This document shows, piece after piece, positions 10,915 to 21,704 of a stretch of 59,667 nucleotides of DNA (the stretch's first letter is position 1; every line of letters begins with the position of its first letter). The position numbers were made by a program, and so were the translations under genes. The DNA comes from Setomelanomma holmii (lineage: Eukaryota > Ascomycota > Dothideomycetes > Pleosporales > Phaeosphaeriaceae): the NCBI GenBank assembly GCA_010015745.1, contig ML978311.1, forward strand, positions 1-59,667, read 5' to 3'. The notes beneath the pieces were generated by a model. The model was not told where the DNA came from. It searched no databases and saw only the letters and a list, made by a program, of their open reading frames with translations.

Positions 10915-11442
10915 GGCCGTGTTTCAAGTTCAGTCGATGTTTCTGTACGTCTTGGATGTGTGATGTGGAAGGAGGAATGAAGGACTGAGTTGATTGTGTA
11001 GCTATGAACGAGGGAAGCTATATATACGTGTACAACGAGAGAGTGTAGGGATAGCCCTGCTAGCGTGCAACAGTACGTCTTGGTCAGCGAGCAATGTAAG
11101 ATTCATAGCAGGAATGTCGCGTTATACCTTTGAGAGTGTTTATGGTGACAGATCATCAACACTTCATAAAATGGTCAAACGCGTGGGGGCACGGGAGTTG
11201 CCTTCCACTGTATGTGCGCAATGAATTCCGATCTGCGGCTAGTCAGTGCGTGAATGCTGTGTATCTTGCTGAAATGTCAGACGAGCTGGATCCTGTGATG
11301 TCCACTTTCCATGCCATTGTAGCTAGCGTCCTGCTAAGCCTTGATACCGATCGTGGGCCTCAATTTTCAGCCACTAATTTCGATCACTGCCGAAATACAC
11401 AACCCCCGAGTCTTCAACCCAACCTTGACATCTGCAGTTACC
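10915..11442. other. Divergent spacer between copies B and C; no gene recognised
   Basis: About 0.5 kb between the oppositely oriented starts of copies B and C. Probably the former shared promoter region. Contains a short TATATAT-like tract near 11020. No other feature seen. Confidence 0.4.
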
Positions 11443-12106
11443 ATTGTCTCTCTCCTCAACCTCTTGAGTTCGCGCTACAGCCCTACCCAAACCTGCCTCA
11501 TCAGCTATCTGCGAGCGCCCAAATTCGCGAACTTGAGTCGTACTTGGAAGGTGTTTGAAGAACTCTGGAGCCACGTGAGGCGGACACATTACGATATCAA
11601 CCTCTTCCTCCAACCCTTCTTTCGGGAACCACAGAAGTTTCGCTCGGTACAGGCGCAATGCAACGCTCTCATTATCGACCATAATGCGCAGTATTTCTTG
11701 GTGGCGTACAAGGCAACACCCATACACAATTCACACTACAAGAGTCCCTCCGATGAGGACGCTCTCACACAAGCGTTGACCATGCACTTAGATCTGTACG
11801 CGCACAGCAATCTCATTGCGCCACTGGTCGCATACATTAGAGAAGAAGGCTACGAGCGTTTATATTCGCTGGATATTTCACCGTACGACAGCAACGATAG
11901 GGAACTCTTCCGGAAGCTGGATGCCATGGGAGATGCGAGGACAGTCACCTTGCAACACTCTCCGATACTGGCAATGCAGAACTTACAACGTGAAATATCG
12001 TGCATGTGCGATGTGTTGCATGCGGTTGGATGCAGCACTCAACTTCCCAATGTGGCATGTCTTTCACGTCCTTGATAAGTCAAATGTGCCCGGTGCTGGG
12101 CACTGA
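11443..12106 (+). pseudogene. F-box-like family, copy C (5' half, start codon lost)
   Basis: Aligned to its paralogues the coding sequence should begin at 11443, where the codon is ATT rather than ATG (context ACC-ATT-GTC versus GCC-ATG-GTA in copy B). The frame then runs VSLLNLLSSRYSPTQTCLIS, the family FD-I-type helix YDINLFLQPFFREPQKFRSV, and APLVAYIREEGYERLY. Near 11970-12000 it shifts by one frame into LDAALNFPMWHVFHVLDKS, which matches the family segment LHFITWNRAYAIF of copy F. The second half of the gene is missing; copy D starts 150 bases downstream. Confidence 0.65.
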
Positions 12107-12253
12107 CTTACATAGGCGTTTGCGGCACCATAGCTTTGTTACAATAACGCCACTATATGTAAGAACTGTTCAAGCCTCCTGGGCTGAGAATCTCCGTTTG
12201 CTAAGCCCACACCTCGACGGTACAGACAATAACAACGATATAACAGAGTCACC

Positions 12254-13163
12254 ATAGTCCCTCTCTCCGATCTCTCGAGCTCATTATACGCTCCGATCCT
12301 GGAACGTCTCCTCGCTTACCTTTCAACCCTCTATATCATTGATAAGGGCCATTACGGATTTTGGTTATGTGTGGCAATACTTGAAGGCAACGAAATACGA
12401 TACGAACCGGCTATCTCCAGGACATCTTTCAGAGAGCCCGAGCTTTTCGTACTGTTCCGGTGCGCTGTAATGCATTCATTCTGTGCGATTATGCCCCGGC
12501 ACTTTTTCTTAGGAAGCAGACTCTCAACATCTGTGCTCACCATACATGCGCAATTGGATGAGATCGGCCGACCGATAGCAGACTTTGGATACGACGGCTA
12601 TGCGGTGTACTCCCGAGATAACGGACCGGCATATGCGGACGTTCTTGGATACAGGACCACAGCAAAGTCAATACAGGAGGCGAGACAAGAACTCTACAGT
12701 CGAGGTATAGCTTCGGATCGTCTACCGCTGCATTTATGAGCTACAGTAGCAAGGCAACTGGAGGATTCCACTTCATATCGTTGGATCATACTGTCTGTTC
12801 CGGAAGACGTTGTTCATGGAGTGAGTCGACATGCAACCGGATCGTCATCTCGAAGATGGCGCATATGGTTTCAAAGTAACGAAATCTCCTCCATGACGGG
12901 CACTTGACCTTACTTTGGACACAGTGAGATTGGGGTTGCAGGGAGTGCCCGAGCTCGGGACAAGTGAGAAGTATCGAAATAGACCGAAGATGCTCCTGGG
13001 TTCGCGGCGAGTGGGAGGCAAGTACACGTGGACCATCGACCTCGACACACATGGCATCGAGATCACAAATCTCCGGGAACGTTACTTGAAGACCACGTCT
13101 GTCCTTGCCCTGCCAGCAGACATCTGGCATTTCCCTCCGAGGAACTGTATCACGGCACGATAA
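12254..13163 (+). pseudogene. F-box-like family, copy D (start codon lost, broken)
   Basis: The position of the family start codon holds ATA (12254-12256, context ACC-ATA-GTC). The frame is open for about 160 codons: VPLSDLSSSLYAPILERLLA, then FREPELFVLFRCAV and HSFCAIMPRHFFLGSR, which match the REPQKFRSVQ and ARNFFARR segments of copies C and F. It stops at 12739. After a decayed stretch the family core reappears in another frame as SRRVGGKYTWTIDLDTHGIE, followed by a stop after the NCITAR segment near 13163. Strongly degenerate; no protein expected. Confidence 0.6.
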
Positions 13164-13518
13164 CGACTCAAATACACCGTAATGAATCTGGCTGTGCTCA
13201 AGAACGATTTTGTGGTTGGCAGCAGCAGCCTATGGAGCCCAGCGTCTCCAACGAGACGTAGTACTGCTTGCTACTGCTGCGACCTATGGCTTAAGTAAGC
13301 AGTAAGTAGTGAGTTGTGAATGGGTGGGTACCGTAGGCGTAATGGTGACAGTTTGTGAGCCGTAGTACGGCATACTGCTGTGTAACAAGCAAACTTTTGA
13401 GCGGAAGAGCGGCTGCCAGCTGTGGCCTATCAGAGTCTCGTTTTGTTAGCAGAATACCTGTAGCTTTAGACACGAGCGCGCAACGCGACGTGTTGTTGTT
13501 CTCTGGGAGCTCTCGGAG

Positions 13519-13697
13519 GCGGCTGGTTAGACTCCGCAACAAGCAATTAAGTGGGGCTCAGAAGGTCTGGCTTGACTTGATTGATTACCTACTTGAGCCT
13601 AGTAGCTGCCTATAGAAGCTTAATTCCTACCTAGATAGGTAAGTGGGTCTCTGAAGGTGAACGGATTGACTTGCTTGTTGCGGACTGTGCGGCTGGT
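13519..13697 (+). mobile_element. 161-base Mutator-like miniature element, copy 2 (with flanking duplication)
   Basis: Element 13528-13688, flanked on both sides by the perfect 9-mer GCGGCTGGT (13519-13527 and 13689-13697). Termini are TAGACTCCGCAACAAGCAA and the reverse complement of ACAGTCCGCAACAAGCAA, with a 14-base perfect core TCCGCAACAAGCAA. It is the inverted, equal-length relative of 4921-5081. The intact duplication shows it inserted later than its partner. It lies in the left part of hAT element 1, so it jumped into that element. Confidence 0.85.
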
Positions 13698-13830
13698 GGT
13701 GGTGGAGCAAATGGTTATAGGCCTTGGTCTACCTAATTGTTTCTACCTTATCATATCTTTGCTGCCTTATACTATCTTTTGAAGCTAATTTCTCACACAG
13801 TAGATTTCCTGGAACGTACTCTCTCTTAAT

Positions 13831-16459
13831 ATGAACCGCCAATCCTGTCTCTCATTGGCTGCTGCCGCCCTAGTAGCTCCCATCTTCCACTCTGCTGCCT
13901 CGAAACGGCTTGCCAAAGCTCACACCAGCTCATCTACCTCGACCTTATCCTCCCTGACGGTGGAGGTGAGATCTCACGTGTGGCCGGAGGGCAATCTTGG
14001 TGTTGTAGGCGAGCAGTTTGCGATGGATTTCGAGCATGTTCATATAGGTAATAAGAAGCTTTCAGCAGCTCAGTTAGGCTATAAGGTGCGCTACAAGAGC
14101 GCTCTTAAGGGTAATCGAGAGCGCTCACCAATACGGCAATATGGTGTTGAGCTTGAGTACCTAGACAACGACATGTCAGCTTTGAGACTCTGGCTTTGCA
14201 AGGCTTGCCATGTCGCCCGCAAGTATAGTGACGCCAAGATAGTATGTAGTACTTGCCATATTGTTGACTATATGATCAAATCCCATCGCATCAACCCGTA
14301 CACTAGCCTGCTGCCAGAAACCCCATCTCAGCTAGCCTTCTTGACCCCATTCAAAGCGGCAAAGATAGCAGATAGCGGCACCTTCGTATCTCACAATCTA
14401 TAGCAAGAGGAGCAGTTGTAGAGCGCCTTAGTAGACTGGTTAATCTTAAAAGACGTTAGCTTTTCGAATGCGGTGTCATCAGAATTGTGGGGGTTACTTA
14501 CCTAGAACCGACGATCTCTTCTTAACGCGCTGCCAAATTCAGCCTCTATAATGAGGCAATACGTCTTGAATACACTAGCAGAGAGGATAGAGGAGATCAA
14601 GACGTTTTTACAAGCAGCAGCGAGCAGGGTTAGCGTTAGCGTCGATGTCTGGACCTCAAGTAAGCACCTAAGTTTTCTTGGTGTTGTGGCTCACTTTGTC
14701 AGTAAGTCGCTGTATAAGTTACAGCAGCTTTTGCCGGACGCTTACTATATTCGACTTGGCCTTCCAGCTGCAGCTTCTTTCTTAGGCGTTAGCGCAGAGC
14801 AAAGCGAGAACACCAGATTTTTCTACTATTAAGCTAGATGTCGACTTGAAGCAGAGAGACGTACTTATCTGCTTCAAAAACCTATACAGAGACTATACTA
14901 GCGTTGCCTAATCGCTTATAGTGCTTGATACTATCAACTCTTACAATATCTCTAAGAGATCCTACTGTTTTGTGGGTGATAACGCAACAAGCAACGACGG
15001 GGAGTTCATCAAGGGCCTCAACAATCACCCCAACATGAAGATCACGGCTGACCACCGCATATGCTGTGCAGGCCATATAATTAACCTTGTCGTCAAGACT
15101 ACAGTATACGGGCATGGAGTAAGCGAATAGGAGAGACAGCTTGCTGCTGCTGCTCCTTCTGAACAATTCAGCTAGTTCTAGGAGCTTGGTGTCGTAGGTA
15201 GGATGCATAACTTCGTCAATGCAGTGTGTGCATCCCACAAGCGTCGTAAGCTCTTTTTGAAGGTGCAGAAGGAGGCAGCTAACGAGGACGACGCGCTGTA
15301 TACTTACAATACTCTGCAGCTTCAACAAGATCACGGCGTTCGCAGGCACTTAGTCTATCTTATGATACCACGCTGCCTTAAGCTTAAAGACTCTATCTAA
15401 AAGTTCACCTAGCAACTCTGTAACAATGATGAGATTGCAAGCAATAACTTTGACTACAGCCTACTGAGCAGTGCACTCACTGACGAGGACTGGGATGACA
15501 CCGCTGAGATTGTCAACTTCTTGGAGGCAGTATTTGAGACGACTAAGAGACTTGAAGGCAGCAACAGCAAGTCTAGATAGGGCCCTCTTTGGCAGACTCT
15601 ACCTAACTTACAAGCTCTCTAGGTCTATTACAGCAAGGCGAGCAAGCGCCTACACAAGTCGTCGTATTTCGAAAACGCCGTCTCGTATAGCCTTAAGAAG
15701 CTTAACACCTACTTTGATAAGCTTATTATACAGCCCGACGTCTGCGCCTACGCTGTTGCCACCGCTCTCCACCTAAAGCTCTGCATGAGCTGGTTTAAGA
15801 CACACTGGAAACACTACCCACACTAGTATAAGAAGGCGGAGAGCTCTATCCGCAAGGTCTTCAAGTCCTACGTAGACTAAGAGATCTAGACGGCTGAGGC
15901 GCTTGAGGAGACTCAGCTGCAGCCTCCATCTAGGCATAAGCTGCCAAGTAGCGGCAGCGGCAGCAGCCTTTACAAGCGGACGATGGAGGTGGACCTCCAC
16001 CTGCTTACAAGCGCAAAGAACAAGCGGCAGAAGTAAATAAACCAGCTTGACAAGTACTTTGACGTGCTCTATACAGACTGTACTAATGCAAGTGAGCAGC
16101 AACTTCAGCTGCTTGAAAACGACCCATGGACCTGGTGGCTTCAAGTAGGCTGCAACTGCTATCCTATCCTCTTCAAGATCGCTCAAGACTACCTATCTGT
16201 GCCCCCTACTAGCTGCAACTGCAAGCGCGCCTTCTCCAAAGCCCGCCGAACAATTACTGACAATTGCAACTTACTTGACGGGACTACAATTGAAGCTCTA
16301 CAGCTTTAAAAGAGCTGCCTACTACAAGGCGTTGTGAAAAGCGAGCTTTAAGAGCTTACAAAGTTGGTAACAAAGAGCGACAAGAAAGAGAGCTCCCAAG
16401 CAGGCAATTCACAGTTCTCGAGCCCCTTCAGCCAATCAGAGGCAAGCTACAAGCAGTAA
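13831..16459 (+). pseudogene. hAT transposase (inactivated)
   Basis: The reading frame can be followed for about 2.6 kb with one frame change (around 14830-14900) and some 17 in-frame TAG/TAA codons. Recognisable parts in order: the hAT core start SVSVDVWTSSKHLSFLGVVA (DxWTS motif with catalytic Asp), CFVGDNATSND (the second catalytic Asp region, family pattern DNAxxND), HRICCAGHIINLVV, and the C-terminal dimerisation region YLSVPPTSCNCKRAFSKARR. The stops mostly replace positions where relatives have Gln, for example LQAL-stop-VYYSKAS and FS-stop-F-stop-ELG, as expected from CAG/CAA to TAG/TAA change. Not functional. Confidence 0.8.
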
Positions 16460-16729
16460 TTCCGATTCAAAACACCCCTGTAACGTAGCTACTGCTACGA
16501 GCAGTATATTGATCCCAAATTGTCACCACAGTAAGTAACTCACTCCAGTGTGGGCAGTGGTGGGGCTGACCGAACCAACCAGTAGCAGTACAGTAGTAGT
16601 TCAAAAGTTTCCGCCGCGAACGCTTGGCCACCTCACTGAGCATACGCACCCACATCACAACCAGGGCAATAGAACAGCCACGATACTACATATTTCGGGA
16701 TTTTTTGTGTGAATAAGCTCGTCATGTGA

Positions 16730-17859
16730 TCAATACTTCGTTTGCCAGCCTTGCGCACGTCTGCAGGCCTCCATACGTCTTGGCATACTCATGATGAGCT
16801 TGTAAATAAGCTTAGAGGGGATGGCGCGCCAGCACTCTTTTAGAGCCTCACAAAAACCATCCCACTCCTCTTCAGCCACGCTGTAATTGTTGTATTGTGG
16901 GTATTACTTATACGTGCGCTTCTTGAGATGCCACCAGAGGTGCCTAATTGGGTTAAGATCTGGTGAATAAGGTGGCCATACAAACTAAGTTGATGTAGTG
17001 GTCTCAGAGGAATCTCTTGCTTGCTCCCGACGTGTGTATGCCAGCGTTATCCTGCATGAAGAGCTGCGAACGCCTGTAATTTGGGAGGAGGCCTTTAGTC
17101 AAGGCGTCCATGTAACTTTGGCTGGAGTAGCCTTGTTTTTTGGCACTAGGATCGCGGTCCATGATGACCAAATTTGACCTCTGAGGGCGGCCACGTTCGT
17201 CAAGCCACACTGAAGCCCATACCATCTGGGCACGGTTACGGCTGGTACCAATCGTAGCAATCATCTCTGTCTTCCATTTCTCCTAAGGACTTCAAAAGCA
17301 CCACTCAGTATTATGGCCTGCGCCCTTCTGAATTGAGCACTCATCTGAGAAGTTAAAGGTGCGCTGACTCCATCTGAAGTGCCTGTACTCTTGGCAGAAC
17401 TGCAGACGCTTTAGGGCATGGCCTTTGTTGAGTTTTAGACGTACTTTACACCTGTAATTGGTGAGGCCTTATCTCTTAAAAGCACGGTACAATGTGCTGC
17501 AACTAGGTGGCTTTAAAGGGGTGCCCTTATTAGTTCACAAAGACGCTCTCCTCAGCAAGCTTTAAGAACTCAATCTTAGGGGCAGCACGTACTTTTCTGT
17601 ACATGATCTTCTTCTGCGCAAGCGATAGTATAGGTGGCCTGCCGCTGCGAGCCTTGTCTTTGGTGCTGCCAGTGAGGAGGTGTTTTTTCCTAAGATCCCG
17701 AATGGCGCGTTCCGACCTCCCAACGTGGCTTGACACTTCCTTGACCGTACAGCCACCCTGCAGCATCCCAATGATATTGTCTCTGGTTGCGCAGTCCATG
17801 TTTGGAAGTCTGCGCACATTTTGAGCTAACTCTCGTCTAAATCGGCGTGGTGTAGCCAT
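16730..17859 (-). pseudogene. Tc1/mariner-type transposase (inactivated)
   Basis: Minus strand, start ATG at 17859 (MATPRRFRRELAQNVRRL). The N-terminal helix-turn-helix is clear: NIIGMLQGGCTVKEVSSHVG. After frame breaks come TFNFSDECSIQKGAG with the first catalytic Asp and LFMQDNAGIHTSGA with the second. The last block reads VWPPYSPDLNPIRHLWWHLK; relatives have an acidic residue where this copy has Arg in PIR, so the third catalytic residue is gone. Several in-frame stops are present (for example after TEWCF). Terminal repeats and the expected TA duplication could not be located. A dead DD(E/D) element next to hAT 1. Confidence 0.8.
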
Positions 17860-18545
17860 AGTTATGGTGGTTTAAAAAATAGAGCGCGTTGTGGTGTTGG
17901 AAGGCGCGTTGGCTAGCGCGGAAGAACCTTTTGACGCGTGACTGTACTACGTCTCGTTGGAAACGCTGTATGGAGCTGTCGGCGAACGGGGTGCCATTGG
18001 CACATCTCAAACTTGGTTTCTCGTCTAGACGATATCCTCTTGAGACGGCTATGCCAAAAGTTGTGCGTCCCGCGGGGAGGTCGCAGATCCGTCGCAGAGT
18101 ATTGAAGAGGCAAGCACGTCGACAACGCGTTCGACGCACCAAAAGAATGAAAGACACATGACAACACGGCCGCCGAGTTGGTGTTGGGCAGGTGGTAAGA
18201 TCTCGCGGGCGCTTATGCATAGTCCAAGGCGCTTAAGTCAGTCCTCGAGCTCCTTGACCAAGCTGCGAGGGAAAGGCTTGCGGTATTGCTTTGATTCCCT
18301 GCAGCGACCGATAGAGGGAATGTTGTTTAGAGTCCAGCGATATGGAGACGCAGAGGAGCTCGTGCGTCATGTACTTCCCAATGAGACGAACGAAGCTCGT
18401 CCAGGTCACGATGGTGGGCGTCTGCACCGTCACTGCCTCGTGGATGTGACTTGCTACCACGGTGGAAATTAGCGTCATTTTGCCTGCCCACACATTGCCC
18501 TCACCTCAAACCATGACACCCCTTGTCAACCTAGCCTTGATAACC
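17860..18545. other. No gene recognised
   Basis: About 0.7 kb with overlapping Arg-rich open frames on both strands (for example 17889-18161 plus, 17837-18220 minus), none resembling a known family. Likely random frames or decayed sequence. Confidence 0.4.
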
Positions 18546-19799
18546 ATGACTTCCATCTTCGATTTGTTAAGCCCACGCCTTGCGCCGGTCCAAACCTGCA
18601 TTCTGTCACTCCTGCACCCGCGCGATGTCTAAGCCCTGGTTCGCACGTGCTCCGCCTTTGAGGCCCTCTGGAATGTCTTCGTCGCCACCTGATACGATAT
18701 CAACACTCTCTTGCGGCCCTTCTTCGAATACCCGCGCGAGTTTCGGTCTGTGCAGGGCCAATGCCATGCGATAATTGTCGAAGAGATGCCGCGATATTTC
18801 TTCACTCGCGTGTGGCCAAAATGTCCCATTTGACTATCATTGTCTCGCAGCAGTATTAAGGGCCACTGCACGAGCATATCACTTCAGCGGGCTACCAGAT
18901 CGATCATGATGACTCCGTAGAGGGGTATTGACATACTGGCGCAACGATGAAGACGAGATCTGTGTTTTATCGATTCTGATGACTCAATAACGCTTTTCGA
19001 TATCACGCCTATATTAGACACGGCTGCTGAACTCAACTTCATCACGTGGAATAAAGCATACCGCGTGTTCCCGAACTCGACGCTGATGAAGAGAGAAGTC
19101 CATCTCGTTAGGGATGTGAGCGAGGACACGGAGGAAGACCTTGCGCAGTTTATGGATGAAGGTATCGAGATCATACGCATTCCGTGGACCGAATCGATCA
19201 TATTGACCAGTTCAAGGAGTTCACTCACTGGCCGTCGAAGCATCGGCGATAGGAGAACCTTGGTAATTGACTTGAGCATGTTCAGCGTACAAGAGTCGAG
19301 TATCGAAGATGGTTTCATCGAGTCTTCAACATTCCAAATGATCGTTGCGACCGAGGACACATCCCGCTCCAGGCCAATCCGATCCCTGTACTACAACGTT
19401 CAGTCTGACGTGGTCAAGCACTTGGTCCTAAAACACCGATAGCTCGTTGGGGATAGGTCAAGCGGCGATAACGATCGCTACCACCAGCATTCTCAAAAGC
19501 TGAAGGAACGCCTGGATGAACTGACCATGATGGAGCTGATGAAGATGAAAAGCTCCGAACGTCCATGGGAGTACAATCGGCTCAAGGAGGGAGATATCAA
19601 AGCGAACAACTTGAAGCTCTCTTTCTCAACTTGTGTGGCGTGGAAACTCTATGACGATGAGGTCATCCAGTTCATACTCCAGTTATGGGAGCACCAGTCA
19701 GATCCGGAGAATGCTACGGCACCGGAGGAACTGAAAGCACAGCGACTGGAGGAACTCCAGCTCGGTGTGGAAGACCAACATAGCGAGAGAAGCCAGTAA
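18546..19799 (+). pseudogene. F-box-like family, copy E (inactivated)
   Basis: ATG at 18546 opens MTSIFDLLSPRLAPVQTCIL. At codon 29 (18630-18632) there is TAA where a paralogue-like frame continues ALVRTCSAFEALWNVFVAT, then TGA at codon 49 (18690-18692), then YDINTLLRPFFEYPREFRSV and MPRYFFTRVWPK. Both stops are one C-to-T step from CAA and CGA. After decay, AAELNFITWNKAYRVFPN (from about 19018) continues openly to 19442 and includes the degraded core GRRSIGDRRTLVIDLSMFS. The conserved C-terminal part, ERPWEYNRL and VAWKLYDDEVIQFILQLWEH, lies at 19555-19700 and runs to a stop at 19799. Part of the six-copy cluster. Confidence 0.7.
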
Positions 19800-20296
19800 A
19801 GTGGTCCATTACGAGAGACCTAGGAGGATTAAGTAATGGGAGAGGAGAATTTCTTGAGCGTACCATGTACCATAAGGGACCTTCGAAGTGAGGTTGTTGA
19901 CGAGGCCGAAACGCTTTGATCCTTGGAAGGAGCTATACACGAATCCAGGTATGTTATTCCTTGCGCACAAGGTCAACTGTGGCAACATCGACGACAATGA
20001 GAAGTGCTAAGCTCCAGAGTGAATTAGGACATGGGCTGTAGTCGACTTACGTCGACTGGGTGATTAAAGTGATGGTGTGCAAAGTCGCGTCCCACGCCCC
20101 TGCCCATGTGAGAAGTGGCGGTCGCGTTGCGAGAGGTTGAGGCAGTCACGATGGATGGCCTATATGTAGCGTCAGCAGCAGCGCATTGGTCTTGGCCACA
20201 CTTCTGATTCGTCGCACGTTCGTCCTCGACGTTTTTCCGTTCTTCAGCGAACATCTTCATCAACAGCATCCTTACGCGACAGCACTCCTTGTACCC
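19800..20296. other. No gene recognised (upstream region of copy F)
   Basis: Spacer between copies E and F. An open frame upstream of the chosen ATG of copy F begins at 20186 but its extra residues do not align with the other copies. Confidence 0.4.
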
Positions 20297-21392
20297 ATGG
20301 CTACGCTACGGCACCTTTTCTCTCAAAATGTCCAGCCAGTGCTGACAGCCACGCTCTCATTCCTCGAGATCGGGGACGTCTTAGCTCTTACACCCACCTG
20401 CCGAGCACTTCGGGGCCTACCACACGAGCTGCTTAGTACAAATTTCGACATCAACCGCAGCCTGAAGAAATGCTTCTCCCGACCCAAGGAGTTTCGATCG
20501 ATCCAGACCGAACATGACGCAGTCATCGTCAAAGGATTTGCTCGCAACTTCTTCGCGCGCAGAATTACTGCTGAGAGATGTGTCGACATCTATGTTCCGG
20601 ATCCTCACTTTCCCGGTCCGACGTTGAGGAAGTATCTGGAGGAAGAAGGCTATTATGATCACAGATGGCCCCAGGATGATCGTGACTGGTTCGAGATGAT
20701 TGACAAGAACGGGAGGCAGTGGGGAATTGTTATCGATTGGGGCATGGCTCCAGAGACTACCGTGGCGGGGAATATCTTCAGGTGGGCAAAGACGACCGCA
20801 TGTCTCCACTTCATTACTTGGAATAGGGCGTACGCCATCTTTCTGTACACGACTTTCATACGGAGCGAATTCAATTTAGTCTACATGTCCAAGCGTATAG
20901 ATGATTATATCCTAGACCTCTACACTGAGGGCATTCAGATCAAGAGCATTCATAGAAGACAGGCAGGCATAGCCGGCGATTGCGATACCCTCACACGTCG
21001 TCGGCGATTTAGAGACAAGTATACATGGAAAAAATGAACTCGATACGGACGGCGTCAAAGGCTCGGAGACGCCAGACGCGGTGGTGGATTCCGCTGCGTT
21101 CAATCTTGTTCCCAAGCCAAGCGAGTATAGCCCGGATGGAGCCTTATCAATGTCATGAGAATAGCTCCTGCATGGCGACCGAAAGGACCAATGCGTCAGT
21201 TCCAGAAGGGCAAAATGACGGGAGTCGAATTGGTAGTCATTCTTGGGACGGGACGCGAGAAAAATATTAGAAAACGACGTGGTGGAGTACTTGGAGGATA
21301 TCTTTAACGAGCAAGTCGAGGTCAATGCTCGAGGTGGACCGAAGGTGATTTGGGGCCGAGAAGGGTCAAGGAAGAGGAAGCGAGAAGAATAG
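20297..21392 (+). pseudogene. F-box-like family, copy F (nearly intact, one frameshift)
   Basis: The best-preserved copy. From ATG 20297 the frame is open for 246 codons: MATLRHLFSQNVQPVLTATL, the F-box-like stretch SFLEIGDVLALTPTCRALRG, the helix FDINRSLKKCFSRPKEFRSI, ARNFFARR, LRKYLEEEGYYDH, LHFITWNRAYAIFLYTTF and RRFRDKYTW. At 21029-21034 a run of six A bases causes TGA; with five the frame continues NELDTDGVKGSETPDAVVDS, matching the core IDLDxxG of other copies. A C-terminal piece ENDVVEYLEDIFNEQVEVNA ends at 21392. An intron may lie between 21160 and 21260. Function unknown; F-box proteins normally recruit substrates to SCF ubiquitin ligases, but the domain call rests on pattern only. 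It could be a real gene if the A-run is a sequencing error. Confidence 0.65.
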
Positions 21393-21704
21393 CACTGGCA
21401 GCTGTTTGTGGGCTTCGCGGCCTAGGATGCGGTTTGGATTGGTACTGAACCAATGGCTGAAGATCACAATTGAGGTTGGGCTTCATGCATACAGAATACA
21501 CGGCACATTGGTAACGAGGTCCAAACGGTAGCAGATAGCAGATGCATCAAATTGGGGGACGTGCCACATGCCGTCATCGCTTCCCAGCGCGTATCCCCAA
21601 CCAAATCATGCAGTGAAACGCAACGTTCAGCTCTTCCTTGATACACACTTTAACACGATGTGTTGAGCAAACTCACTTGAATAGACACTGCCGCTGCACT
21701 CGCA
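21393..21704. other. No gene recognised
   Basis: Promoter region of the metallophosphoesterase gene; no motif claimed. Confidence 0.5.

Larger units (their letters stand above)
13300..16560 (+). mobile_element. hAT-family DNA transposon 1 (degenerate, ends approximate)
   Basis: A hAT transposase relic (13831-16459) with subterminal sequence on both sides. The ends were placed by comparing the left flank with the reverse complement of the right flank. Three colinear matches appear: AGTGAGTT (13308-13315), GGTGACARTTTG (13344-13355) and ATACTGCT (13372-13379), with partners at about 16537-16544, 16515-16526 and 16500-16507. No convincing 8-base duplication was found, so the termini are decayed or misplaced. 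A 161-base miniature element is nested in its left part. It separates F-box-like copies D and E. Confidence 0.6.

Noticed and set aside
13300..16560. An 8-base target duplication for hAT element 1
   Set aside because: Several candidate end positions were tried against both flanks; none gave matching 8-mers, so only approximate bounds are reported.
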